Of a stretch of DNA of 64,000 nucleotides, positions 44,654 through 57,295 are shown piece by piece. The translations under genes and the position numbers were made by a program. The stretch is taken from the NCBI RefSeq assembly GCF_009905375.1, contig NC_133653.1, positions 92,739,671 to 92,803,670 on the forward strand, given 5' to 3'. This DNA is from Apium graveolens (lineage: Eukaryota > Streptophyta > Magnoliopsida > Apiales > Apiaceae). The first letter of the stretch is position 1, and each line of letters starts with the position of its first letter. A model generated the notes under the pieces. It made no database searches, was not told the origin of the DNA, and worked only from the letters and a program-made list of their open reading frames with translations.

Positions 44654-46439
44654 AGCATCTATGATAAGAGTTACTATAGCAGGAGTAAGGCTTGCATTGC
44701 AACTTTGATGCAATGGTTCTTGTGGAGCTGGAGAATCAGGAGTTGCTAGATGACTTTGACAACTAGGTTCTTGTGTAATCTTCTCCATAATTGCAGTAAT
44801 AGACTCTTGAGCAGTTTCATTCAGAGGCTCCTGTTCTTCAATATCTGCTGCACCACTTTGAGGTGCAGGTTCTTGTGGGATTGGATCAGGAGATGTAGTT
44901 GTTGAACCCCTTTGAGATACAGGTTCTTGTGTGTTTGATCCTTGAAAAAGTCCTTTCCCTTGCAGCCTCTTGACACTAGATTTTACTTGCTCATGAGAGA
45001 CTTCCCTAGCTCTCTTATGATATTGCATGAACGGAGTTTCAGACAGTTCTACAAGCGCTTCAGCAGTAGACTGAATGTCAGAATTTGGATTTGATGCACT
45101 CTGTGTCTCCTCAACAATATCCTGTTTAATTTAGAGCAAGTTCTGATTTTAATAGGCTTTGACCAATCTTCTTTTCTTTGGTCTGGGATTTGCACCAGTA
45201 TCTGCAGCTGTGTCTTTTGCAGTTGATGGAACAACTGGTCTTGGAGAAGAATCAGATGAAAGGTTTGTAAATCTGGAAGATAAGGTAGCATTGTCCTCAT
45301 CTGAATCTGATTCTAATCCAGCAAGTACAAGTTTTCTCTTTACAATTTCTGAAAGTTTTGAAGAATGAGGAACTTGAGATGCTTCATCTTTTGGCTTAGC
45401 TACAACATGATTTGTAGCTCTTTTAGCCAATTGTTTCTTTCTTTTTACAACAAGTGTCTTTTAAGAGACACCTGAGGTGGCTTCTTTTTGAGATTTCTTT
45501 GGTGGTTGACTTTGTGTTTTGATTTTTTGTTTGAGTTGTTGTGCTGGGGTGAGCTACAGGCAGGTTTCCAATGGTGATTTCTTGCAGCTTAGCACTCTGG
45601 TTGTTAAGCAAACCATAAGTCTCAGGAAGCCTTGCTAAAACCAAATTCCTTGCAACCAGTGGTAACCTCAAAGGAGCTAAATTTAACCGCTTTTCATCTT
45701 GTGAAATTAAGTCAGAAAAAGCCCTTTTTGTCAACTTAAACACTGACACTATTTGATTAGAGGGGATAAGGGTATCAGGAAAACAAGCATTGAAAATAAA
45801 CTGTCAGAATCTAACATAATATACAATATTTCTATCAGCATTTATCCTATCACCAATAAAAGACAAAACTACTCTACCATAATCATAATGTGAACCATGA
45901 ATTAGAGAGTACCCAATCTGCTCTATCATAATGGGCAAGGCATCAAAATTTGAAGTTTTGTTTTTGAATGCCTTTGTGATGGAATAAAAGGAGAAATTCC
46001 ATTCCTTCCTTGGCCCATTCCTTTTTAATTGATCAAGATTCTTCAAATCCTTTTCATAGCCAATCTCAGTAAAGAATCTCCTCATCTCAATATCACCTAT
46101 CAGTCTTGTGTAGGATGTATGAGTAGTTAACTGTAATACATTCCTTACAGTTTTAGGAGTTACAATCCTTGTTGTATTGTCAAATTCAAATACAAGGCTT
46201 GGAGATCCATTAGCTCCTCCATCATCAAATACTCCAGTCCTCCAGATAGCAAGCACCTGGTCACCAGAGATTGTGGGTGGGGCTGTGAGAGCAAACCCAA
46301 TCTCGCTAGATCTAAGAAAGTCCTGAAAAATATGAAAATCAACTTTCACACTGTCGTTAATCAAGATAACTAAATAGTTATTAGTCACAAACTTTGCACC
46401 ACCATAATCAAATGGCTTAGAAGCAGCAGGTGAAGTCAT
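44654..46439 (-). pseudogene. Copia Y ORF3, N-terminal half
   Basis: Starts at ATG 46439. The first 211 codons form the conserved N-terminal domain: ALTAPPTISGDQVLAIWRTG, NGPRKEWNFSF, SNFDALP and RNIVYYVRF, corresponding to block order in the intact ORF3 (IYYARF, RKEWSFLG). A TGA after YYVRF (45804-45806) interrupts, then the same frame continues (45423-45749). Next come a basic segment PRPKKRR (45149-45180) and a repeat linker with QEPxxQS units (44700-44980). Frameshifts near 45425 and 45150. It reaches the SIRE insertion point and resumes at 27253. Not translatable; useful as an outgroup for ORF3. Confidence 0.8.
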
Positions 46440-47088
46440 GGTTAATTTTTCAAGAAAGATTTATGAACAGTATTTAGGGTTTCAGAGTTTATGGTTTTGA
46501 GAAAGGTAATGTAGCAGAGAGAGAATAATGATGATAAGTAAAGTATTATCTAAAATCAAAAATTGATTTTATACAACACTTATCTCCACTAATTTAGTCA
46601 TATTCAGTTCAATGGGACACGTGGCAATATACGATTTACTGTAAAAGTAATCGTGTAAATGTGTGTTACTGCGTGCACAGTTCCCGAGAATAAAGTTATA
46701 GATTAAACGAACGTGTTTCAAATCCTTACTCAACGTGTACACATCTATAACCATGAAATATTACCCATCTATGGCTAACTTCAAACCTGAATTACAATAT
46801 TGACTTAAGCAATATCTTCATAAAAAATAGCCAATCAAAGTTTGACCATTATTAGTATGTAATCAAAACTATCAGAATTTAACAACTACTGACAAAACCT
46901 ATTAGTAAAAGCAAGTTTAATTAATAACAGAGCTTGTACGCATAATCAGTAGTTCAACATGCAATTTTCACATAAGATCATTTAGCATAATTTGCATGTT
47001 ATCATGGCATCAACATTTAGCACAATAATCAGTATCTAACAAGTACTGACACATAATAAGATACCACACTTAAAAAATATCAGTAGTC
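46440..47088 (-). other. Pol-ORF3 spacer of Y
   Basis: Noncoding spacer. Towards the pol side it has several AGTAGTT/AGTACTGAC-like words on the + strand (for example near 46890, 46950, 47030 and 47078), weaker and less regular than the arrays in X and the SIRE-like element. No supported ORF. Confidence 0.45.
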
Positions 47089-47541
47089 TTAATTATCAAA
47101 GTTTGAGAATTTTCCTGATATCATTCCCAATTCATTCACCAATCTTGTGAAAGTAGCTTCACAGAGAGGCTTGGTGAATATATCTGCTACTTGCTGATCT
47201 GTTGGAGCAAAGATCAATTCCACTATACCTACTTCCACATGTTCCCTTATGAAATGGTACCTGATACTGATGTGTTTAGTCATTGAATGTTGCACTGGAT
47301 TCCCTGTCATTGCAATAGCACTTTCATTATCACAATATATAGGAATAGAGGAATAATCTAACCCATAATCCAGTATCTGATTTTTCATCCATAGAATCTG
47401 AGCACAATAGCTTCCTGCAAGAAAGCAATCTACCACCAAGAGATTGGCAGCTTCCAGAAGTGCTTTTCCTGTCTATTTTACATCATGCAAAATCAGCATC
47501 TTAATATCCAATTAGCTTAAAGTCTGAATCTCTAGGATACC
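47089..47541 (-). pseudogene. Copia Y RNase H, C-terminal part
   Basis: - strand: decayed DADFA and DRKSTSGSCQSLGG just inside 47541, then [48 protein letters not shown] and DIFTKPLCEATFTRL. Stops and a frameshift near 47440. The upstream part continues at 61315 on the other side of the Tekay insertion. Confidence 0.85.
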
Positions 47542-49587
47542 TGTAATAACCCCAAAAATTTTGAACTTTTTGTAACCCTTATGAATAGTGATTTGGCTGA
47601 TTATGCTGAATAAGAAAACTTTTCATGCCACACTTTGTAGAGGTTCTTTTATTGTTATTCTGAGATCTTATTAGTACTCTATATGGTATATAAGTGTATG
47701 TAAAGATCGTCAGAATCCAAATTCGAACACTTTGATTTTTCCCGAAAATCCTCCAGATACGGAAAGAATTGAGTATAAGGTAACAGGATAAAAAGGATTT
47801 AAATTCAAGGATTATAAGAGAGGATCATAAAAGGAATATAATGTATTGAGAAAGGTTAAGGGAACCCAAGTAATAAGATCTCGGGTATGATCCCTCAAAC
47901 GATAAACGAGAACGAAAGTTAAGCGAACCGTATAACAGATCAGCGATCATTAGCCAAGTAATTAGGAGTTAATCAAAGAGGTTAGTGGATGATGATGTCA
48001 TCACACCAACAAGAGGAAGACAAGTGTAACAAGATGACATAAGAATGCTGACCTAAGCATGACAAAAAGGAAGTGTGTTGTTGGTTGATTCTTGGCCATG
48101 CAAAAGTTACCATGGTAAAAAGTAATTAACAAACAAAGGAAGAAACCAACCAACAAAATATCACAAACACAAAATGAGAAGTTGACTTTCCCATTTCAAG
48201 AAGAAACCTCTCGGCCTTCCTTCATTTTCAAGGAGAAAAAAATCAAAATCCAAGATCCAAGCATTGTTAAATCGTGAGGTAATTATCCAAGGTTCCTTGT
48301 ACATAGATATAGCTATCCTATGAATCTAAGCTTCCATTTCCTTCACAATCTCTTCCAATAATTCATGGAAGAAGAGGGTGAATAGTGTTTTCAAGATCTT
48401 AAAAATTTTGATCTTGTGTTTTTGTTTAGATGTAGCTTTGGTAAGGATTTTCAAGGGTGATTCCAAGCTCCTTAGTTACTTCTACTCACCAAGGAAGGTA
48501 TAATCTCATACCCTAGCCCTAATTTTGTATATTTAGAGTTTTTATGTTTGGTATGGTTCATGAGAAGCATGATTCTTGTATACTTAGAGTGTGGTTGGAG
48601 TTGTAATGAGTTTGAAGTTGTAAATCTTGATTATTGGTTAATGAACTTAAGTATAGCTTTTAGTTCATGATTGAGAGTAGTATAAATTGGAAATCTTGAG
48701 ATGTTGGGGCTGTTTTAGTAAAGTATGGATGGAGTTTGGTTGTAGTAATGATTGTGGGTTGATTGTGGATTGATTTGGAGTGGTATAAATTTGGTAATCG
48801 CGTAAACATAGCCGTCGTAATGCCCGATTTACCTTAGACTGCTTTTGTTCTTAATATCAGGACCCGTGAACTCACTGTTAGGTTTTGACCATTGCCATGA
48901 TTAGATAGTTCATGTTACGAGCTTCGTTTTGATATGTGGTTCGCTTGAATCCGATGTACAGTTTAGGAGAAACGACCATTTTAAGTAATGGCATTTCGCG
49001 AACGAACCATTACCCCTTGCCTTACCTTGAAACCTTGGTTAAGGCCCTTAAATGACTAATTGGAGTATGATACAATTATGTAAAGTGGACTAGGCAGTTG
49101 GTAGAGTACTCGCGAAAGAATCGTCTTAAAATTATTAATGGTTAATTTATTAAAAATAGTGGAGCCGAGGGTACTCGAGCGACTTAAGTGAATCGTTAAG
49201 CGCAAAAGCGAACGTTAGGGTCTAATTGGTTAAATTATAGATTCTTAAGCGACTTTGGTTTAATTCCAACTTATATATTGTTTATAGGTTACCAGACTCG
49301 TCCCAAACCTTTTACCACCCCCAGTCGCTTAGGCAAGTTTTCTACCCGTTATACTGTTGTTGTGAGGTAAATATATGTATATGCATCATCTTGTGATAAG
49401 TGCATGATTGTTATTAGCAAATTTTGCAAAATATTGGAGCATGCTGATATGGTATATATGCATGTCTGTTTCGTAATCTTGATATCTAATTGTTGATTCA
49501 AATGCTTATAAGTTTCATATATACCCTTAGTATAGGGGACCCAAAGGTGAACATTTTCTAAATCGGGAGTCGATGTTCCCGAGTATA

Positions 49588-49619
<32 letters not shown>

Positions 49620-51552
49620 TGATATAATTTTCAAAACTATTAATCGAATAAGGTTTATTCGATAACTTTATTTTATTTAATGAATATTATTTTGAATATT
49701 CATTCGAGGACTTATGACTCCGCTTACTTTATTTAATGAATATTATTTTTGAATATTCATTCAAGGACTTATGACTCCGCTTATTTTATTAAATAATATT
49801 CTTTATTTTATTAAAGAATAATGTTTCGAGAATCAAACTTATTTTCGATTATTCAAATAAAGATCGTACTTTCGTATAAGTATATCTTTGGTTATTTATT
49901 ATTCATTTCAAGTATGAGTCTTAAAACTTCTACTTCAATTATTTTTATAGAGATTATCCTTTATGGGAATATTATTTAAATAATAATATTCAGATATTCT
50001 CCAACATATCGGGACTGATTTATTTTATTAAATCAGCATTACTCCAAACATTCTTAAAAATGTTTTCGAGTCTTCAAAATGATTTTTAAAGTTAGAGCGG
50101 ATCCCAAAACTCATTTTTATATTTAAGATCTTCCTTTCAAAGGGGATTTAAATACTCGCTCAAAACCTGAGGGATCCGGCTCTGTGGTGTATTTTATATT
50201 CACAACAAGGTTGATGTTTTGAGAAAACATTTTGATTACTTGCCCAACGTTCGGGAAGTAAGTCCATCTATTTGAGTCAGCATAAGCAACATGGGCTCAG
50301 TGGGCGTCCATGAAAGTGTAAGTGGCTCAGTGGGAGTCCATCAATGCGTAAGTGGCTGAGTGGCAGTCCAGCATAGGTCTTAATGCGGCCAGGGTGATGA
50401 CCAGTAGGGAATTCGTCCATCTACTAGTAGAAAAGGTTACTTATTGGTATCTTTGCCTCATCAGCAAGATATCAGGTTTATGCCAAGGTTTTCTCCTTTC
50501 CAAATTCATTGGATATTACAACTCTGTTTATAATTTTCATAACAGAGGTTTTCAAGGAGTGTATGAAATGTATATATATAGGTGTATATATATATATCGG
50601 GACTTAATGAAGTATCTCGTAACTTCATTATTTTATAATGATATTTCAAAGATTGAATCTATTCAAGTCTTTCCTTGTAGTCTCATCTATGTGATGAACT
50701 TTTGAAACTGATTATACCTTGAACGGTGGTAGTTCAAGTAGTATTCGGAAAAGATATAAGTATATTGGAGTATCTTGTAACTTCATCTTTTCAACTTATA
50801 TCTGGTTAATGATTATCTTACGCATGATAAAGATTTTCACAAAAACGTTGAGACAAGGTTAGATATATGAGATCACCTTGTAACGATATTTTTATACAGT
50901 TATAAACTGGAACTCTGTGTATAATATGCATGGAAGAGGACTTCCAAGATTTTGAAAAGTATATACACATATATACTGAATATTTTGCGACTTGGTCGCG
51001 ATAAGATATCAAACTTGGTTCATTTCTTCTTGACCAAGACTTTCATGAGTATTATGAGAATGCTCATATATTGTTAATTATTATACATTTTATTTCGGTG
51101 GGCTTGTTTCTCACCCTTGCTTTCTTCTTTCATCACACAACAACAGATAGATAAGATGAACAGGATCAAGCTCCCAATTCGCGAGCGGATAGGAAACGTT
51201 CAGCAGTTTCCTGTAGGCGTTGATGTCGTTGTAGCTGAGGTAGGGTCTACCAATAGGCTAGGATTTCAACTTTTGATGTACCAGACTTATATATATATAT
51301 GAATTGTAATAATGGCAAGGAAATGTAAATTTATTCAGAAACCATTTTGTGGTATAATGACTTATAATTTGTGGAATAAAATGACTTGTGTTATTATTTG
51401 GTATTCATCTCTAAGACTATAACTTGTGGTGTGTGTGTATATCATGGGGTCACAGTACGCAGTAGTTGGTTGATTGTTAAGATTGAGTATCGTTAAGGGA
51501 AATGGAACTCGTGACAACCCGGATCCCCGACCTCTGATTTGGGGGTGTTACA
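47542..51552 (+). mobile_element. 5' LTR of the Tekay element (4.0 kb)
   Basis: TGTAATAACCCC ... GGGGGTGTTACA. A candidate TATA box TATATAA lies at 47687-47693, only about 145 bp in, which would leave a very long R-U5 leader if used. Contains two 55-bp tandem repeats (49676-49795), a TA-rich run (about 49590-49615) and a 48-codon ORF near the 3' end. Confidence 0.95.
51156..51302 (+). other. Small ORF in the Tekay LTR (48 codons), recurrent in all copies
   Basis: ATG at 51156. The frame reads MNRIKLPIRERIGNV and continues with VDVVVAEVGSTNRLGF. The same frame is open in 33647-33793, 60914-61060, the - strand solo LTR (2332-2517) and, more diverged and shorter, in 770-871. No database family comes to mind. 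Many differences change amino acids, so it may be chance persistence. Confidence 0.35.
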
Positions 51553-51556
51553 GAAA

Positions 51557-51569
51557 TGGTATCAGAGCC
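51557..51569 (+). other. Primer-binding site of the Tekay element
   Basis: TGGTATCAGAGCC, four bases after the LTR end, complementary to initiator tRNA-Met. Confidence 0.93.
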
Positions 51570-51708
51570 AAGTGTTATAAACCTCATAGATGATGTGACG
51601 TTAAAATAATAAGTCCACTAAGATAATAAGAACTCTTGCCAAGTTCATAGTCGGACTACCTAACGTAGTACTGACAGTTAAAACCCTTATGGGAACCTTT
51701 ATAAATAT

Positions 51709-52587
51709 CATGATAGTAACATAGTTCGTGATCATATAGGGCAGCGGGCACCGAACCCTGAGGTTCAGGAGCATCAGCGTGAGGATGTTTTATTACATGT
51801 TGGATATCAAATTGTGAATCCGATAGAGTACCCTAACGAAGGACCGGATGAGATTCATATTGGGAATATTGCAGTTGAGGATGTTATCCCAGAAGGGATT
51901 GCTGCTGAGGAGGATCTCGTGGAGGGTCCTGACGAGAATAAAGAGAGGACTGCTGAGGAATTGATGACCGTAGTCAGGGCGACTACCAGAGCTAGAATGG
52001 CCGCGAGGGTGGCACTAGAGGATGAAGAGTTACCAAGGGCACAGAGGATAATGGGGGCAGAAGGAGTGGGGCCTTCCATGGCACCAATTATACCAGTATC
52101 AGACCCTCTTCCAGAGGTTCCTGTAAACATCCATGAGGTTCCACCAATTCCTGTTCCCTCCCCTGTACAGAGCCCAACACCTACTGAGGAAATGCCACCT
52201 TTATCTCCTGCACCATTGTCACCTAATACCGTGCTTGGTGATCCATTTGGATCCCCTGGGTCTGCACCACCTGCACCCCATGGACTGCTAGATGCTACCA
52301 CTCATGCTTCTCTTATCGCTGATTATCATATGAGTTTGGGTGGCCTGTCTGAGGCCCGTAATGTTGGGAGTGATCTATTGGATCGACTTACTGCACCAAG
52401 GATTGAGGGCGGGGTACTTCCGACAGGATTAGCTTATAGCATGGACAGGATTGAGGCTACCACCCGAATTACAGCTAGAGGCCATATTGAGGGTCAAGTT
52501 GATCCAGCTCTACTTACAACTATCTTAGACCTCATCACCTCTATGATGGAGCAGGTTAAGGATGTCGTGCGTGCCCGCATTTCTTGA
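51709..52587 (+). pseudogene. gag: Tekay gag, N-terminal part
   Basis: A frame open from about 51709 with no ATG near its start (51814 begins GTG) and ending at TGA 52585-52587. Acidic N-terminus (VEDVIPEGIAAEEDLVEGP), then EELMTVVRATTRARMAARVAL, a Pro/Ser-rich linker (PPIPVPSPVQSPTPTEEMPP) and a helical tail. The capsid core expected next appears only as decayed sequence around 53400-53460 (traces of QKTIFVTYLPKREATRW). The N-terminal part also occurs in the - strand remnant at 1690-1945. Confidence 0.7.
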
Positions 52588-55500
52588 TCCATGGTAGTGT
52601 GCAGAGCCAGAGCGATCAGACAAGGGTTTCATGTAGCACCACTTTTGGAGGATTAGCCTAAGTGATGAATGATTAGTTTTAATGACTAGATGATTATCTA
52701 TGGTAGTACTTTTGGGATAGAAGCGATCAGATCAAATGATGTAATTCTCTTTAATGTGTTCAGTTGTTGTACCCTCGAACAAATGGTTATGTATATATTC
52801 ATTAATTTCAGTTCAGATCAGTTTGTTTGTGATAAGTTCATATTGTTAATTGCACTATTAACACTTAAGAGTGTCCTGAAGTTTATAGAACTTGAGAATT
52901 CATAATTTGCAATCATGTAAGGACTGAACGAGGGAAAGACTTAAGCAAAGTAAGTAAGACAAATATCCAGAGATTCTCAAAAAAATTCCAAGCATTATGC
53001 CCCCACGAGGAATAAGATTAGGGGCAAACCTTGAATGTGATAATCAGGGAGGTCACAATTAAGATATAAGGAACCCAGAATATAATGAAGTGGAAAATGA
53101 GGATTTTAAATTAAAAGATGACCCCAATTATGGGGAGTAGGAAGAAATATTTAGACTGAGAAAACAGAAGTCGAGCAAGATAGGAAGAACCAGGATGGTA
53201 CTCCTATTGGGAAATCCATGGACCTGCCTAAAACAAAACTTCTACTTTTTTCCCTAACCACCACCTTGAGGAAACAATGTGGTGTGAAATTCTTTCAGGA
53301 CCTTTAAGTCGCTAAGCTCTCAGAGTTCCAAGGAACAAGCTGACCCAGTCGCGGCGAGAGCCCGGTTAAAAGAAATAGAGGAATCATTGGAGATTCTAAA
53401 TGATTGACGAAGCGCAAAAGACTATTTTTGTCACCTACCTTCCCAAGAGAGAGGCCACCCGCTGGTGAAAAAAACCAAGAAAGGCACGGAGCCAGAGGCT
53501 AGAATAAACTGATTAAAGTTCAGTCAATTGTTTTCGGGAAAGTAATTCCCAAGGTTATGGAGATAGTGTAAAATCTTTAGAGCCAGAACAAAGGTGAACG
53601 AGTATGATGAATTATGAAGCTAAGTTGTAAAGTTGTCAAGATTCGTTCTGATGACAAGAATCCCAGAACGACGTGATGTTTGAAGTCAATGAGTAGTGGG
53701 TTTATGAAATGATTGTAATAGAAAAGAAAATAAAAAGAAACTGAAGTGGAAAGGAAAATAAAGACAATAGAGTTTGAGGAATGATAAGGGAGTTGGGTGT
53801 GAGGAAACCCTAAAGACTCGTAGCAATAGAAATAGAAAAGTATGTAATCGTCAGGATGAGGGTGATTCACCATGAGTTAAAGTTGATGGTTGAAGGCATA
53901 AGAGATACATATATTTTATCCCCTGTAAGTGGGGAGGATTCGAGGAAACCTTGAGATAGTTCGAAGGATAAATAATGAGGCGCGGATAGACTGAGGAGAC
54001 AAGAAAGTAAGAAATTAGGAAAATCGGATGAAGGAAGTGACCTTCAAGAATGTGAAGTGTAAGACCGGTGGCATGATACCCAAAAAGGGAGACGCTAGGT
54101 ATAAAAGGTATTCCAACATTGAGATGACTGTTAAGATAAATAACCGAGGTAAAAGAATAGTTAGAACTAAAAAGTTCACGTTGAACACGCCCAATATCTT
54201 CCAGAACATCCCTGCTATCATTACCAAATCATGCAAAAAAACCAGATAACCATTGTTATCTTTTGGAGGCCATATGAATTGACCTCAGTTTGGAAAAAGG
54301 ATGTTACCATGACACTAAGTATAGACTATCGAGGTGGGAATGATTGAATAAGATACCCCTGTTAGGGATAGATGAATTGATTTATCAATGGAAGAGTGGA
54401 AGTACCTTTTAAAGGTGGAATTAAGGATAGAACTTCGATAACTTGAGATGAATTATGGGGGAATGCATAAAGGTTGGCATTTCACCCTTAATAGGGATAT
54501 TATAAGTTTGGGCGATAGGGAATGAAGGACTAAGGCAAAAAACAACCTTTAAAGATCAGTGGAGAAAGTTTTCAGAACTATATAGACAATAGTTCTAGTA
54601 TTAGTAAATGGTATCTTGATATACCATGTACCTAGAGAGTACATGATGAAGGATTTAAGGGAACCTTAGAGGTTTTACAAGGGAAAAGGTAATATTCAAA
54701 GTTCTCAAGAATTTTGGATAAAGAAAATATGACGTAATAATAATAAGGCCAAGTGGGGCACATGTTAAACCATGAGAAAGTATAGATAGAACACAATAAA
54801 GGTCAAGACTGGTGAAAACAAGAAGGACCCAAGATAAGAGACGTCCTAAGTATGATCAAGAGTCAGTCGTGATAATGTTAACCTCTAAAGACCGAGGCAA
54901 TAACTTATGGAAAAATGGTGATATTTTTTTTTCTCTCACCAATGCTTAAGGAAGAGCATTTTCACACAAGCAGTGATTTGAAATGAGGTAGAAAATTTAA
55001 TTGGAGGGGGGTTAAAATGATATTGATTGTAAGGAAATTTTACTATCAGGAAGACCAAAGAGGTGGCCGACACTTTAAGTGTAAGAGGACAATTATAGGC
55101 GCTCGTTCCAGAGGAATACAGTGATAATGGTTAAAGCCGTGAAGATTGTATTATGGTTTGAAAGATTGACATTCCTTTTGATGATTGTGCGATACTCAAC
55201 CGTGATAGTAGTTTGGTAAAGATTTAATTTATGTAATCGTCGTGAACGGGCTATCTATCTTATAAAGTCATATCTTGAGATAAGCCAGGACCATGTTACG
55301 AAATGACTAAATGAAATTTTGAGCTTCATGAAGACATATGGTTAATAATGGTATTAACCTGCTATCGTTACTTTTATTGAAACTATTCTACAATTTTATC
55401 TGCTTCATGTCATATGTACGCCAAGTTCAGGGGTGTTCTTCATGAATTATGGAATGGTGATTATGTTGCCTCCTTAGAAGAATTTGATATGACATGTATG

Positions 55501-56519
55501 GACTCCGTATGGTTAGCTATTAAGATTTCATAGAAAATGAATGACTACAGTAGGTCAGTGGTGGACCATAGTAATACAACAATGATTCTGCAAGTAATGA
55601 GCCGATTACTTGCAACCGTGAGAGTTGTATTGGAATGGATGTTGAGATTGAGTACCACTAATCGGGTCGTGGTGGTGTATAAGTTATCATTGATAGACTA
55701 ATTAAGTCGATTATCTACCTATTAAATATTTATTCCTTCTTATGAATAGAGAGCCGTATTACTATACGAGGAAGGTTGCAGTGCAAGCATAGAATTCTAG
55801 TAACGATGATGTCTAGAATGAAATCCCAGATTCGATTTTCGCTGTCGAGGGAGTTTCAACGGTGATTGTTTATAAGCTCGAGCGAGAGCATGGGTCCATA
55901 AGACGATGGACGGAATAGTAAATATTCAGGCACGTGATTTGCGATGTTATAATACTTGATGTTGATATATATACACATATGTTTTGTTCTCTTATGACAA
56001 ACCTCTATAGTTCAGAGGTAGATTCCAAACCAGATATTTGTGACAGTATTTTTTTTCCTATACAATTCTCTTCAATTCTTTCTTTTCTCTCTTTTTCATT
56101 TTGTATAAGCTGGGAAGAACAACCCTTCTAGAAGGGGAGGTATTGTCGAATGACTATCTATCTGTGTGATAGAAGCCTAGTAGGATACCACATGTTGTTT
56201 AATTGCTTGTCAAGTACTAAAGGCTGGCCACCTTCTATACTAACTATGCAATAGAACAAGTGTTCATGATCATAGTGATCTCTCAATAAATTCTTTTACT
56301 TCTACACGAAGGACCAAGCTTTCGAAGATGGAGGCAGCTAGAGATGAAGTGGTACCAAGTATGGTGGTATTCGGAAATGGAAACACATTCGTGATACTAA
56401 GGTTGACGCGATTATTAAAAGGTTATAAAACTCTAGCGAGTAAAGGTATATCTAGAATAATATTCTGTACGGAAGATAGTAACGATTACGAACTGAAAAA
56501 GAATGGGTATTGAGAAGCA
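52588..56519 (+). pseudogene. Degenerate Tekay gag-pol (capsid, protease, RT, RNase H, integrase core)
   Basis: No long ORF. Collinear traces can be read across frames: gag capsid near 53400; RT YREVN...YPLPRIDDL-like sequence near 54325-54390 (TATCGAGGTGGGAATGATTG); an RT catalytic-region relic near 54590-54625 (VNGILIY where V/I-DD-IL-Y is expected, so both catalytic Asp are lost); an integrase IDRLTKSAHFLP-like trace near 55692. The region is unusually purine-rich on the + strand. There are far more stops and indels than the LTR divergence predicts. Confidence 0.65.
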
Positions 56520-57262
56520 AAAGCTATAATGCTAGAAGCTATGAGGAGAGTCTGTGCAATAGACTTGAAAGAATTTGGAATGATCACTTAACGCGGATTG
56601 AGTTTTCTTACGATAATAGATCGTATGTCAGTATCGAGGTATCTCCTTATGAGATCCTCGAGGGAAGACAATGTCGATCTCCCTTATGTTAGGATGAAGT
56701 TGTAGAGCGTAAGATGCTCAGACCTGCAGTAGTCCAAAGGACCAAGGATATAATAGATCTAATCAGAGGACGGCTGGTAGTAGCCCAAGATGGACATAAG
56801 AAGTATGTTGATTTGACATGAAAGGACAAAGAATAGGAAGTAGGGGACCTAGTGTTGTTATAGGTATTCCCTTGGAAAGGATGGATGAGGTTCGGAAAGA
56901 AAGGAAATCTAAGCCCACGAATTGTTTGACCCTTGGATATATTAAGACGTATTGGGAAGTTAGCTTACAAGCTAGCCTTACCCCCGAACCTACAACAAGT
57001 TCATAATGTGTTCCATGTGTCAATGCTAAGGAAGTATCATCGGGATGCCAGACACATAGTGGAGTACGAGCAAGTGGATATGCAACCAGATCTGACTTAC
57101 GTGGAGAAACCAGTAAAGATTATAGATAAGAAGGAACAGGTGCTTCGGAACAAAGTGATCAAGCTAGTCAGAGTGCTATGGCAGAATCATAATGTGGAGG
57201 AATCAACTTGGGAACTAGAGAGCGCAATGCTAGAAAAGTACCCCCAATTGTTTTCTATCTGA
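56520..57262 (+). pseudogene. Tekay integrase C-terminus with chromodomain
   Basis: Fragments of one former frame: WNDHLTRIEFSYDN, APYE-like SPYEILEGRQCRSPLC, a DEVVER block, PWKGWMRFGKKG, then the open 56933-57262 frame with LRRIGKLAYKLALPP, VHNVFHVSMLRKYHRDARHI, PVKIIDKKEQVLRNK and LVRVLWQNHNVEESTWE, ending MLEKYPQLFSI and a stop at 57260-57262. The final block is the shortened chromodomain typical of Tekay, thought to guide insertion to heterochromatin. Frameshifts near 56513, 56690 and 56930. Confidence 0.88.
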
Positions 57263-57282
57263 TTTCGGGACGGAATCCTTTT

Positions 57283-57295
57283 AAGGAGGGGAGAC
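57283..57295 (+). other. Polypurine tract of the Tekay element
   Basis: AAGGAGGGGAGAC immediately before TGTAATAACC of the 3' LTR. Confidence 0.88.

Noticed and set aside
51557..51569. tRNA-Met-like sequence after LTRs (also 28335-28346)
   Set aside because: Only 12-13 nt match the tRNA 3' end complement; these are primer-binding sites, not tRNA genes.
53577..54249. Short ORFs in the Tekay interior as host genes
   Set aside because: They lie within a collinear but decayed gag-pol region; codon patterns and frames do not extend and no known host domain is recognisable.
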